Source: an uncultured Bacteroidota bacterium
Lineage (GTDB): Bacteria > Bacteroidota > Bacteroidia > Bacteroidales > F082
Direction: 5' to 3'
DNA: 38,780 nucleotides
NCBI GenBank assembly: GCA_937901015.1
Contig: CALCGQ010000304.1
Span: 1-38,780 of the forward strand
The notes below the pieces were generated by a model. The model worked only from the letters and a program-made list of their open reading frames with translations. It ran no database searches and was not told the DNA's origin. This document shows, piece by piece, positions 19,744-29,800 of the stretch; within the stretch, counting starts at the first letter, position 1; every line of letters starts with the position of its first letter. The position numbers and the translations under genes are program-made.

Positions 19744-22700
19744 ATGAGTTCCTCCTTCGACATATTAGTAAATAAGCTAAACGGTTTTATACGAAAGTAT
19801 TACAAGAACCTTATTCTGAAAGGGACCATATTAAGTTTAAGTCTTATTTTCTTACTTTTTATCATAATAACCTTCGTTGAATATCTATCGTGGTCAAATA
19901 CAATTACCAGAACTGTTATTTACTATTCATTTATAATATCAGTTTTTTTGATTGTGTCGTACTACATTATAATTCCTCTTTCAAAATTAATTAAGCTCGG
20001 AAAAGTACTTTCTCACAAAGAAGCTGCATTAATTATTGGAGAACATTTCCCAGAGGTTAGCGACAAACTTCTTAATACATTACAGTTAAAAGAAAATAAT
20101 AGCAGCCAAAGTATGGATCTGTTATTGGCTGGAATTGAGCAAAAATCCTCGGATCTTAGTCCTGTTCCTTTTCATAAGGCTGTATTGTACAAAACAAACC
20201 TTAAATATGCAAAATATGCGCTCCCTCCTATTATTCTGATCTTGGCGGTTCTATTCATTGCACCTAGTGTTATCTATGAATCCACCGATCGTATTCTTAA
20301 TCACAACACTGGATATGTGAAACCGCTTCCATATTCACTTGAGTTACAGAATAGTGTTTTTGAGTGTGCTCAACGCGAAGATTTTACAATTTTACTAAAG
20401 GTAACCGGCGAAGAAATACCATCTAAAATATGGATAAGCGAAAACAGTTTTAATTATAGAATGGTTGAAATCAAACCAGGTTTATTTGAATATACAATTA
20501 AAGATATTCTTACTGATGTATATTTTTCGATAGTTACGGAAGACTTTGTAAGCGATAAATATCATATTAAAGTATATCCTCAACCTGTAATTTTCAATTT
20601 CGATGTTGAGCTTATTTACGCACCATATCTTCAAAAACAAAGTGAAAATATTGAAAATATTGGCGACCTTATAATACCTGAAGGCACATTAATAAATTGG
20701 AGCATTTATACTCGTGACACAAAAAATATTTCATTTATTATTGGTGATAGCCTTGATGTGCTTACAAACAATGAGTCAAATGTTTTTAAACATAGTATTA
20801 CTGCAAAAAATGATTTCGATTACACTCTGGTTTCAGAAAATGAATTCATGATTAGTAAGGATTCCATGAGATTCAATATTCAGGTAATTAAGGATGAGTT
20901 TCCCGCCATAAGGGCCAATGAATATAAGGATGAAAACAACTACGGTATAATAAATTTCAGCGGTACCATAAGCGATGACCATGGGTTTTTATCTTTAAGT
21001 TTCTATTATAGAAAAGACAGTATTCCTGAGCTTGGTTGGACCAAAGAGAAGCTATTAATTGATCGCAACTTAAGCCAGCAGAATTTTGACTATATGATGC
21101 TTGCAACTGAATACAATCTGCTTCCTGGTGATGCATTAAACTACTATTTTGAAGTTAGAGATAATGATGCATTTAATGGGTATAAAAGTGCTAAATCTGA
21201 AATGTATAATTTCATGATGCCCGATGCCTCCGAACTTGAAAACAAGATTGATAATTCTTCAGATGAGCTTAAATCAAAATTAGCAGAATCGCTAAAGGAG
21301 ATAAACCAGCTAAATAAGCAAATTGAAGAAACCAGACTAAATCTATTTGAAAAGAAAGATTTGAGCTGGGCTGACAAGCAACAGTTGTCAGACCTTCTTA
21401 AGAAAGAGGAAGCTCTTAAAAAACAACTCGACGACATTAAGAAATTAAATGAAGATATCAAGGAACTCGAAGAGCTGCTTAAGAAGAAAATGAGTCCTGA
21501 ACTTGCAGAAAAACTTAAACAACTTCAGGAATTATTTAATGAATTATTTGACAAGGATCTGGAAAAAGAGCTTGAGAAACTCAAAGAAGAATTGGAAAAA
21601 GAAAATGTGAGTGAGTTTCTTGAGAAGATGAAACAGCAAAATGAAGACCTTAAAAGTGATCTTGAGCAAAACCTTGAATTATATAAGCAGATGGAGTTCG
21701 AGCAGATGATTGAAGAGTCCATTGAGGAGTTGCAAAAATTGGCTGAAAAAGAAAAAACATTAAGCGAAGAAACTGCTAATAAGGAAAACAGTAAAGAAGA
21801 ATCTGCTGAAAAACAGTCAGAAATTCAGGAGGAATTTGCTGAGCTAATGGAAAAACTTGAAAATGCTGATAGCTTAAACAAAGAACTGGAAGAACCATTC
21901 AATGTACAGGTTGACACAGCTACTGCTGGAGATATTAGTGAAGAAATGGAAAAGGCCCAGGAAAATGTTGAAAAAGGCAAGGAGAATAAAGCTTCCGAGA
22001 ATCAGAAAAGTGCCGGAGATAAGATGGAGGATATGGCCGATGGTTTATCAATGATGATGAATGCTGCCATGGAAGAAAAGATGGGTGAAGATGTGGAGCA
22101 GATAAAAAGAATGCTTGATAATTTATTGGATCTAAGTTTTGCTCAAGAAAATTTAATTGGAGAGCTTAATACAACCCTTAAAAATGATCCTAAAAATGAT
22201 GAAATCAGAGAACAGCAAAAAGGTCTAAAGGATGATTTTGAGCTAATCAACGATTCGTTGATGGCAATGAGCAAACGACAGGTGGCCATTAAGCCATTTA
22301 TTGTAAAAGAGTCGGGTAAAATAAACAGCCATATAGATAAAGCTTTAAGAGGTCTTGAAGAGCAAAACAAGGGTAAGGCCTCAGGTGAGCAACAATATGC
22401 CATGACATCAATGAATAACCTGTCGTTGATGCTTGCAGAATCACTGGAACAAATGAAACAGTCCATGCAAATGGCTGCCCAGAAAAAAGGTGGTGGGAAA
22501 TGTAAAAATCCAGGAAAAGGTAAATCTCCATCCATGTCAGAGATAATGAAACAACAAGAAGGTTTGGGTCAGGGAATGAAGGGAAAGATGAAGAAGAGCG
22601 GAAAAGATGGTAAGGATGGGAAAGATGGCTTAAATAATAAAAGTGAAGAGTTGGCACGAATGGCTGCCACTCAAGGTGAAATTCGCAGGATGTTACAGGA

Positions 22701-23085
22701 GTTCGTTGAACAGCTTGAGGGCGAGGGTGGCAATGGTAGTGCGCTTAGTAAGATCCTTGAAGAAATGAAAAAAAATGAAGATGATATAATTAATAGAAGA
22801 GTTACAATGGAAACATTGGAACGTCAAAAGCAAATTGAAACCAGATTATTAAAATCTCAAAAAGCTCTTCAGGAAAGGGAAAAGGAGAAAAAAAGGGAAT
22901 CTAAAGAAGGAAAAAATCGTAATAATAGTAACCAAAATAATAAATCTGAGTATAAGTCAACAAAAGAAAATCAAGAGGAAATTCTTATTACAACTCCTAT
23001 TGAACTTCAACCATATTACAAGAAGCTCCTAAAGGAGTATCTTTATAAACTAGAAACAGAAAAGGATAAGGAAAATGGTAGTTAA
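19744..23085 (+). CDS. DUF4175-like large membrane/coiled-coil protein
   Basis: Two N-terminal TM segments, beta-rich central part, long Glu/Lys coiled coil; resembles the Bacteroidota DUF4175 family in architecture. Confidence 0.75.
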   Translation: MSSSFDILVNKLNGFIRKYYKNLILKGTILSLSLIFLLFIIITFVEYLSWSNTITRTVIYYSFIISVFLIVSYYIIIPLSKLIKLGKVLSHKEAALIIGEHFPEVSDKLLNTLQLKENNSSQSMDLLLAGIEQKSSDLSPVPFHKAVLYKTNLKYAKYALPPIILILAVLFIAPSVIYESTDRILNHNTGYVKPLPYSLELQNSVFECAQREDFTILLKVTGEEIPSKIWISENSFNYRMVEIKPGLFEYTIKDILTDVYFSIVTEDFVSDKYHIKVYPQPVIFNFDVELIYAPYLQKQSENIENIGDLIIPEGTLINWSIYTRDTKNISFIIGDSLDVLTNNESNVFKHSITAKNDFDYTLVSENEFMISKDSMRFNIQVIKDEFPAIRANEYKDENNYGIINFSGTISDDHGFLSLSFYYRKDSIPELGWTKEKLLIDRNLSQQNFDYMMLATEYNLLPGDALNYYFEVRDNDAFNGYKSAKSEMYNFMMPDASELENKIDNSSDELKSKLAESLKEINQLNKQIEETRLNLFEKKDLSWADKQQLSDLLKKEEALKKQLDDIKKLNEDIKELEELLKKKMSPELAEKLKQLQELFNELFDKDLEKELEKLKEELEKENVSEFLEKMKQQNEDLKSDLEQNLELYKQMEFEQMIEESIEELQKLAEKEKTLSEETANKENSKEESAEKQSEIQEEFAELMEKLENADSLNKELEEPFNVQVDTATAGDISEEMEKAQENVEKGKENKASENQKSAGDKMEDMADGLSMMMNAAMEEKMGEDVEQIKRMLDNLLDLSFAQENLIGELNTTLKNDPKNDEIREQQKGLKDDFELINDSLMAMSKRQVAIKPFIVKESGKINSHIDKALRGLEEQNKGKASGEQQYAMTSMNNLSLMLAESLEQMKQSMQMAAQKKGGGKCKNPGKGKSPSMSEIMKQQEGLGQGMKGKMKKSGKDGKDGKDGLNNKSEELARMAATQGEIRRMLQEFVEQLEGEGGNGSALSKILEEMKKNEDDIINRRVTMETLERQKQIETRLLKSQKALQEREKEKKRESKEGKNRNNSNQNNKSEYKSTKENQEEILITTPIELQPYYKKLLKEYLYKLETEKDKENGS

Positions 23086-23563
23086 TAACCAATCAATTAC
23101 GATCGATCTTAAATCTGACAAAATAAGAGATATTGAGCTATTTGTTGATAAAGTATGTGATCAACTTTTTATCAACGACACATATTATGGTAATATCTTA
23201 ATGTCAGTTTCTGAATTATTCAATTACCTTGTTGATAATAACCAGAATGAAAGTATAAATATCACATATAATTCTAATTACGAGAGTATCAGTATTAGCT
23301 TTCATCCTATTGATAATCAATCTATTACCGATCTTTCCGGAGACGTTGATTTTGAGCAATTAATGCATCAAGATGCCAATAAAAATATATTTCTTATTCG
23401 CTCTCTTGTGGACAAAATACATCATGTAAATGAAGGTACCATATCCCTTGAGTTTGATATAAGTGCTCTTCATAATGAGATATATCAAAAGCGCTCCCAG
23501 CTGTTGAAGAACTACTTTAGTAAACAATCGGTTAAAGAAAAAGTTAATAATCACAATGATTAA
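23075..23563 (+). CDS. RsbW-like ATP-binding protein (anti-sigma/serine kinase-like fold)
   Basis: SVSELFNYLVDNNQNESINITY and ANKNIFLIRSLVDKIHHVNEGTISLEF resemble degenerate N and G motifs of RsbW-type HATPases; overlaps the genes on both sides. Confidence 0.65.
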   Translation: MVVNNQSITIDLKSDKIRDIELFVDKVCDQLFINDTYYGNILMSVSELFNYLVDNNQNESINITYNSNYESISISFHPIDNQSITDLSGDVDFEQLMHQDANKNIFLIRSLVDKIHHVNEGTISLEFDISALHNEIYQKRSQLLKNYFSKQSVKEKVNNHND

Positions 23564-23975
23564 TTTTTCTTTTCAGCAAATTGAATATGCTGAATACATA
23601 GAAGAAATAACTACCCGAGATTGGATTAGAAATGTAATCTCTTCAGAGCAAAAAATAGAAGGAGAGATCCATTATGTATTTTGTAATGACCACGAATTAC
23701 TTTCCATGAACAAAAGTTTTCTTGACCACGATACGTATACTGATATAATATCATTTCCATCATCAGAAATTAATAACCTTATCAGTGGGGAAATTTACAT
23801 TAGCATTGATAGAGTTGTTGAAAATGCAAAGAGTTTGAAAGTAAGTTTTGGTAAAGAATTATCAAGAGTAATTATCCATGGCATCCTTCATTTTATGGGC
23901 TACGATGATCACAGCCCCAATGAAAAAAAGCAAATGCGTGAGAAAGAAGATTATTACTTAAATTTGCAACCTTAA
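23556..23975 (+). CDS. ybeY: Endoribonuclease/rRNA maturation factor YbeY
   Basis: HYVFCNDHELLSMNKSFLDHDTYTDIISFP ... RVIIHGILHFMGYDDHSPNEKKQMREKE (HGxLHxxGxDH). Confidence 0.97.
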   Translation: MINFSFQQIEYAEYIEEITTRDWIRNVISSEQKIEGEIHYVFCNDHELLSMNKSFLDHDTYTDIISFPSSEINNLISGEIYISIDRVVENAKSLKVSFGKELSRVIIHGILHFMGYDDHSPNEKKQMREKEDYYLNLQP

Positions 23976-23985
23976 TTTCCACAAT

Positions 23986-24001
23986 TGTTCCACGTGAAAC
24001 A
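23986..24001. promoter_or_regulatory. parS-type site TGTTCCACGTGAAACA
   Basis: 16-bp palindrome; one substitution from the canonical TGTTTCACGTGAAACA ParB-binding site. Confidence 0.88.
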
Positions 24002-24008
24002 AAAGAGT

Positions 24009-25877
24009 ATGTTTGAACAATATGATATCATAGTTGTTGGCGCCGGTCATGCTGGTTCCGAAGCTGCCGCTGCGGCGGCAAATTTAGGTTCGAAGGTACT
24101 ATTGGTAACCATGAACCTACAACGCATCGCATCGATGTCATGTAATCCTGCAATGGGAGGAGTAGCAAAAGGTCAAATTGTTCGAGAAATAGACGCCCTT
24201 GGTGGCTATTCAGGAATTGTTTCCGATAAAACAATGATTCAATTCAGAATGCTGAATAAATCAAAAGGCCCTGCCATGTGGAGCCCCAGGACTCAAAACG
24301 ATAGAGTTCAGTTTGCCATCGAATGGAGAGACATGCTTGAAAAAACTCCTAATCTAGATTTCTGGCAAGACACCGTAACAACTATAATTGTTGAAAAAGA
24401 CAAGGTGATCGGTGTTGAAACGAGCATGGGACAGAAGATATTTGCTAAGTCGGTTATTCTTACTAACGGCACATTCCTTAATGGTAAAATTCATATAGGA
24501 AAAAAGAGTTTTGGCGGAGGACGTATTGGCGATCCATCATCTTGGGGCATTACAGAACAACTTAGAAGTTTAGGATTTGAAAGCGCTAGATTAAAAACAG
24601 GAACTCCAGTTAGAGTTGATGGCAGAACCATTGACTTTAGCAAAATGGAAGAGCAAAAAGGAGATGAATCTCCTGAGGGATTTTCTTTCCTTAAAAAGGA
24701 TAGATTAACAAAACAAAGAAGTTGCTGGATAACATATACATCTCCAATTGTTCATGATGAACTAAAACTTGGTTTCGACGAATCACCTATGTTCGCAGGG
24801 AGAATAGAAGGAACAGGTCCTCGTTACTGCCCATCAATTGAAGATAAAATTGAGCGATTTGCTGATAAAACAAGGCATCAATTATTTGTAGAGCCAGAGG
24901 GTTGGAACACGGTTGAATATTATGTTAACGGCTTTTCATCTTCATTACCTGATCATGTTCAGTTAAAAGCTTTACGGCGAGTTGCTGGTTTTGAAAACGC
25001 TAAAATTTTCATGCCTGGCTATGCAATTGAATATGACTACTTCCCTCCTACACAATTGCAATACACCTTAGAAACAAAACTTATTAGCAATCTATATTTT
25101 GCAGGTCAAATAAACGGAACCACAGGTTATGAAGAAGCAGCTGCACAAGGATTAATGGCAGGAATTAATGCTCATTTAAAACTTGTTGATAAAGATCCTT
25201 TCATATTAAAAAGACATGAGGCCTATATTGGAGTTCTTATCGATGACCTAATTACAAAAGGTGTTGATGAACCATATAGAATGTTTACTTCGAGGGCAGA
25301 ATACAGAATTCTTCTTCGTCAGGATAATGCAGATATTCGCTTAACACATCTATCATTTGATATTGGTTTGGCCAGTAAAGAAAGGTTTGAAACTGTAAAA
25401 AATAAAGAAAAGCAAATAAACGATATTATAAAATTCACAAAAAAACAGAGCATCTCCCCCGCTGAGGCGAATAGTTTAATGGCTAGCAAAAATACATCTG
25501 ATCTTAAACAGAAGATTAAAATATCGGATGTATTATTAAGACCTCAAATAAATATTGATGAGCTTATTCTAGTAAGCGAACAATTCAAAAATGAGATTGA
25601 ACGGATAAATCCATCAAAAGAAACACTGGAGGCAGCAGAAATTCTCATTAAGTATGAAGGATATATTGAGAAGGAAAAAGAGCTTGTTGCAAAACTTTTA
25701 AAACTTGAAGATCTTCCATTAAAAGAAGATTTTGACTATCATAGTTTAGCTTCATTGTCGTCAGAAGCTAGAGAAAAATTATCAAAAATAAAACCGAAAA
25801 CCATAGGTCAGGCATCAAGAATCAGTGGAGTATCTCCATCTGATATAAATGTTATTGCTGTATTTATTGGTAGATAA
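24009..25877 (+). CDS. mnmG: tRNA uridine-5-carboxymethylaminomethyl modification enzyme MnmG/GidA
   Basis: FEQYDIIVVGAGHAGSEAA Rossmann motif; SCNPAMGGVAKGQIVREIDALGG; INGTTGYEEAAAQGLMAGINA. I prefer the ATG at 24009 to the TTG at 23985 given by the ORF track. Confidence 0.97.
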   Translation: MFEQYDIIVVGAGHAGSEAAAAAANLGSKVLLVTMNLQRIASMSCNPAMGGVAKGQIVREIDALGGYSGIVSDKTMIQFRMLNKSKGPAMWSPRTQNDRVQFAIEWRDMLEKTPNLDFWQDTVTTIIVEKDKVIGVETSMGQKIFAKSVILTNGTFLNGKIHIGKKSFGGGRIGDPSSWGITEQLRSLGFESARLKTGTPVRVDGRTIDFSKMEEQKGDESPEGFSFLKKDRLTKQRSCWITYTSPIVHDELKLGFDESPMFAGRIEGTGPRYCPSIEDKIERFADKTRHQLFVEPEGWNTVEYYVNGFSSSLPDHVQLKALRRVAGFENAKIFMPGYAIEYDYFPPTQLQYTLETKLISNLYFAGQINGTTGYEEAAAQGLMAGINAHLKLVDKDPFILKRHEAYIGVLIDDLITKGVDEPYRMFTSRAEYRILLRQDNADIRLTHLSFDIGLASKERFETVKNKEKQINDIIKFTKKQSISPAEANSLMASKNTSDLKQKIKISDVLLRPQINIDELILVSEQFKNEIERINPSKETLEAAEILIKYEGYIEKEKELVAKLLKLEDLPLKEDFDYHSLASLSSEAREKLSKIKPKTIGQASRISGVSPSDINVIAVFIGR

Positions 25878-25880
25878 AAA

Positions 25881-26783
25881 ATGTTTCACGTGAAACAAAC
25901 TGAAAAAAAAATAGATATTACAAACTGTCCTGTATGTGGAAACTCTAAGTTTTCAAAGTATTTGGACACGAGAGATTACTTTTTTACAAAGGAAGAATTC
26001 AGCCTTTCAAAATGTATGGAATGTTCATTTGTTTTTACAAATCCCATTCCGTTAAATCTGTCTAGGTATTATGAAACAGAGGAATATTTATCACATCATT
26101 CTGAAAAAGGTGGCTTAGTATCAAGAGTGTATTCACACATAAGATCTTTAAACATACAAAGAAAATACAATCTGGTTTCTAATTACACAAAAACGGGAAG
26201 TATTCTAGATATTGGTTGTGGGACAGGTGAGCTTCTTGGCTATTTTCAGAAAAAAGGATGGGAGACAAAAGGAATAGAGCCTGATAAAAATGCAAGAGAA
26301 GTAGCAATCAATAAAAATAATATTGATGCTGTTGATGAAATTCTAATCGATAAAATTCCAGGTTCATCGTTTGATGTTGTATCAATGTGGCATGTATTGG
26401 AACATGTACTTGATTTAAATTGTAGAATTAAAGATGTTAAAAGAATTACAAAAAACAATGGCACAATGATTTTTGCATTGCCAAACCTAAACTCACCAGA
26501 TTCAAAAAAATATGGTAAGTATTGGTCTGCATTAGATGTACCAAGACATTTATATCATTTCACTCAGGAATCATTTGAAAAGCTTATATCAAAACATGAC
26601 CTAGAATTAGTCCATGCAGAACCAATGAAGTTTGACGCATTCTATGTAAGCATGTTGAGTGAGAAATATCTTAACAATAAGATGCCTCTTATTTCAGCAG
26701 CCTTAACAGGATTAAAATCAAATAATATGGCAAAGAAGAAGAATAACTATTCCAGCATGATTTTTGTAGTAAAGAACAAATAA
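25881..26783 (+). CDS. Class I SAM-dependent methyltransferase with N-terminal Cys pairs
   Basis: NCPVCGNSKF...SKCMECSF zinc-ribbon-like; ILDIGCGTGELLGYFQKKGWETKGIEPD; SFDVVSMWHVLEHVLD. Confidence 0.92.
   Translation: MFHVKQTEKKIDITNCPVCGNSKFSKYLDTRDYFFTKEEFSLSKCMECSFVFTNPIPLNLSRYYETEEYLSHHSEKGGLVSRVYSHIRSLNIQRKYNLVSNYTKTGSILDIGCGTGELLGYFQKKGWETKGIEPDKNAREVAINKNNIDAVDEILIDKIPGSSFDVVSMWHVLEHVLDLNCRIKDVKRITKNNGTMIFALPNLNSPDSKKYGKYWSALDVPRHLYHFTQESFEKLISKHDLELVHAEPMKFDAFYVSMLSEKYLNNKMPLISAALTGLKSNNMAKKKNNYSSMIFVVKNK
25882..25897. promoter_or_regulatory. parS-type site TGTTTCACGTGAAACA overlapping a start codon
   Basis: Perfect 16-bp palindrome identical to the canonical bacterial parS; overlaps the methyltransferase start codon (ATG at 25881-25883). 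Confidence 0.93.
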
Positions 26784-26793
26784 TAATAAAAAG

Positions 26794-26801
26794 TATATTT
26801 G
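26794..26801 (+). promoter_or_regulatory. Candidate -7 box (TATATTTG)
   Basis: TAnnTTTG match 38 nt upstream of the NtrY-like kinase ATG; no -33 at normal spacing. Confidence 0.4.
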
Positions 26802-26839
26802 AAGAATATGATTTCTAAAGTTAACCCATTTTTTGCATA

Positions 26840-29800
26840 ATGTTGAATTTGCTAAAAAATACGAGAACAACTTACTTTTTTGCTTCTGCTATTCTAATTT
26901 TTCTGCTTTTTCACCTATTTCAACACCTACATCAACATTCTCATTCAACTCAAAGCGAATACGAAAACCTTTCATATAGTTTTGATTATCAATCTATTAT
27001 ATTAATTAATGGCTCTAATTATGCTACAAACCTGATCCATAAAAAAAATTATGTAGATAATTCATCCATAGACAGCACTCTAGAAGCACATAAACTCACA
27101 GGTTTTGTATATGATCATGACAGCATTGTATATTGGAATAATTCTATTATTAACCCTGAGAATTTTTTTAATCTTAAAACAGATAATAATGTTCACTGTG
27201 TAAAACTACCCTCGGGTTGGTATTTATATATCGGTAACATTGTTGATAGTTACACAATCTATATTTTCGATTTAATTAAATCAGATTATCAAATGGACAA
27301 CCCATTGTTAATTCCAGGGTTTATGTCGGAATATAGCTCAAGTGAAAATATCCTCCTTTCATTGGATGAAGAGAATTCATTATATCAGATATACAATAGT
27401 GCGGGAAATTTCTTAATCGGTATTAATTTCGACCATAACAACAATGAAAGTAAACATGGAAACCTTCTTGTATTTACACTATTTATATTAGCAATTATTT
27501 CTATAATAATAGCAATCTACAATTGGATAGACAGATTAAAAAAAATTCAATCTAACCAGGATCTGAAGCTCTTTATTTTTATTCTTTTCATAATAGGAAT
27601 TTGGACTACTCTTTATTTTACAGGATATCCATATGTACTAAAACATACATCAATATTTAATGAATACAATTACAATCTGCCTCTAACAAATTCAACAGGA
27701 GAATTAATAATAAACTCAATATTCTTAAGCATCATTTCCATATTTACCTACCTCATTATTGGAAAGAATGGAAATACTCAATCACCGATTACAATCATTA
27801 TAAAATACACTTTGTTGTGGATGTATTTATTACTCATCTTCTCTTTTATCTATAACACAATACAAAACCCAAACCTTACATATATAACGGAACTTACATT
27901 TAGTGATATAAGTATAATTCTTTCGATATTTATAATAATACTTTTGAATGTATCAATTTATTATACATTATTGGCATACCTCAATCCTCCTAAAACTAAC
28001 AAAATACCATACTTTGTACCGATATTAATTGTCGTCTCTGGTATATTCTTTCTTTACCTGCTAATTGATGTACAGGTAACTATCCTCGCAATAACAATAT
28101 GTATCTCCATTGTTATAATCACCATTAAGTATTTTATTTGGAGACGGGTTGCCGATATATTTTTGAAAAACCTATTACTACTTTTGATTCTTTCTGTAAC
28201 TTCTGCTATACTAATAAATTACTCGCTTACTCAAAAGAAAAATGAATATCAGAAATATGTAGCCATTACTCTTGCTACCACAAATGATATTAAATTCGAA
28301 AAGGAGTTTTCTGCAAATATTACACAACTTAAAAATGATAATATTCTTAATTATATTGTACTAAATGATACAGTTGGTAACCAGGTTGAAAACTATATAA
28401 GATCAAACTATTTCAGCGGGTATTTTAATAAGTATGATCTACAAATTACAAATTGTAGTGATGATGAATTAATAGAAATACAACCCGAAGGAACCATATA
28501 CAATTGTTCAGATTATTTCTATTCGCTAATTGATGAGTTTACAATATCGTCGGTTGATTCCACACTTTATCAATTTAACTCTGAAACTGAAGGCTATTAC
28601 TACATATGCTTTTTAAAAATTCATGATAAAAAAGATAAAAACAATGACAGAAATTTATTCATTGAATTTGTTTCATCGCATGTTCCCGAAGGACTAGGAT
28701 ATCCAGAACTACTTGTTGATAGCAAATCCCAAACATTGAATTTATCCAACTTCTCATTTGCAAGATATTCTGGGAATCTTCTTACATATAAATTTGGTGA
28801 ATATCAATACAATACATACCTTTCAACACAGGACGAATTACAGTACAATACTTTCTCTAAATACAGTAATTCGATTCATTATACCATCAAAATAAATGAT
28901 GAATCATATCTGATTGTAAGCAGAAAAGAAACTTCCATAACAATGAAGATTGTGATCTTTTCTCTAACCTTCATTCTCCTTTCCATAATATCTGTAATTG
29001 TATATTTCATCGCATATGCAAGACGTGCAATTAGCCTATTTAGACTTAATTTTAAAACTAGGTTACAAACATTTGTTATCGCTACTCTAACAATTACATT
29101 TATACTTATCGCCATTTCTACTTTGTTCTATATTGAAGAAAGTACAAAAGAAGAAATGGAAAAGCAGCTATCGGAAAAAACAAATTCAGTACTAATAGAA
29201 TTACAACATAAATTATCTGCTGTATCAGATTTAAGAAATGAGGATAAGGAATTTCTACATCAGCTTCTTCGAAAGTTTTCATTGGTTTTCTTTTCTGACA
29301 TTAATTTATATGACAAATCTGGGCAGCTTATTGCCACATCAAGACCAGAAATTTTTGATAAGAACCTACTTTCAACATATATTAATCCGGATGCATATAA
29401 AGCCATTTTTATTGAAAATGAATTGAATTATATCACAGAGGAAAAAATTGGCTCACTAAGGTATTATTCGTCTTACGTACCCATTAATCTAAATAATTAT
29501 TTCCCCATCGGTATAGTGAATCTTCCATATTTTGCACGTCAGTCAGAATACACTAAATCATACTATATAATGTTATCGTATTTGATAAATATATATGTTA
29601 TAATTGGTATAATTGGTACTCTTATAGCTGTAACTTTTTCAAGGTATTTAACAAGGCCGCTTGTATTACTTCAGGAAAGTATATCCAATATCAGAATTGA
29701 TCAGCAAAATGAGAAAATTGAATGGAACAAAAATGATGAAATAGGATTGCTCATCAATGAATATAACAGGATGGTAGATAAGCTTGAGGAAAGCGCCGGG

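Noticed and set aside
22143-22657. Two minus-strand ORFs (130 and 119 aa) opposite the DUF4175-like gene
   Set aside because: Antisense translations of a Glu/Lys-rich coiled coil (Ser/Phe/Leu-rich); expected by codon bias.
23977-23985. ATTTCCACA as a DnaA box next to parS
   Set aside because: Two mismatches to TTATCCACA and no cluster of boxes; not evidence for oriC inside the window.
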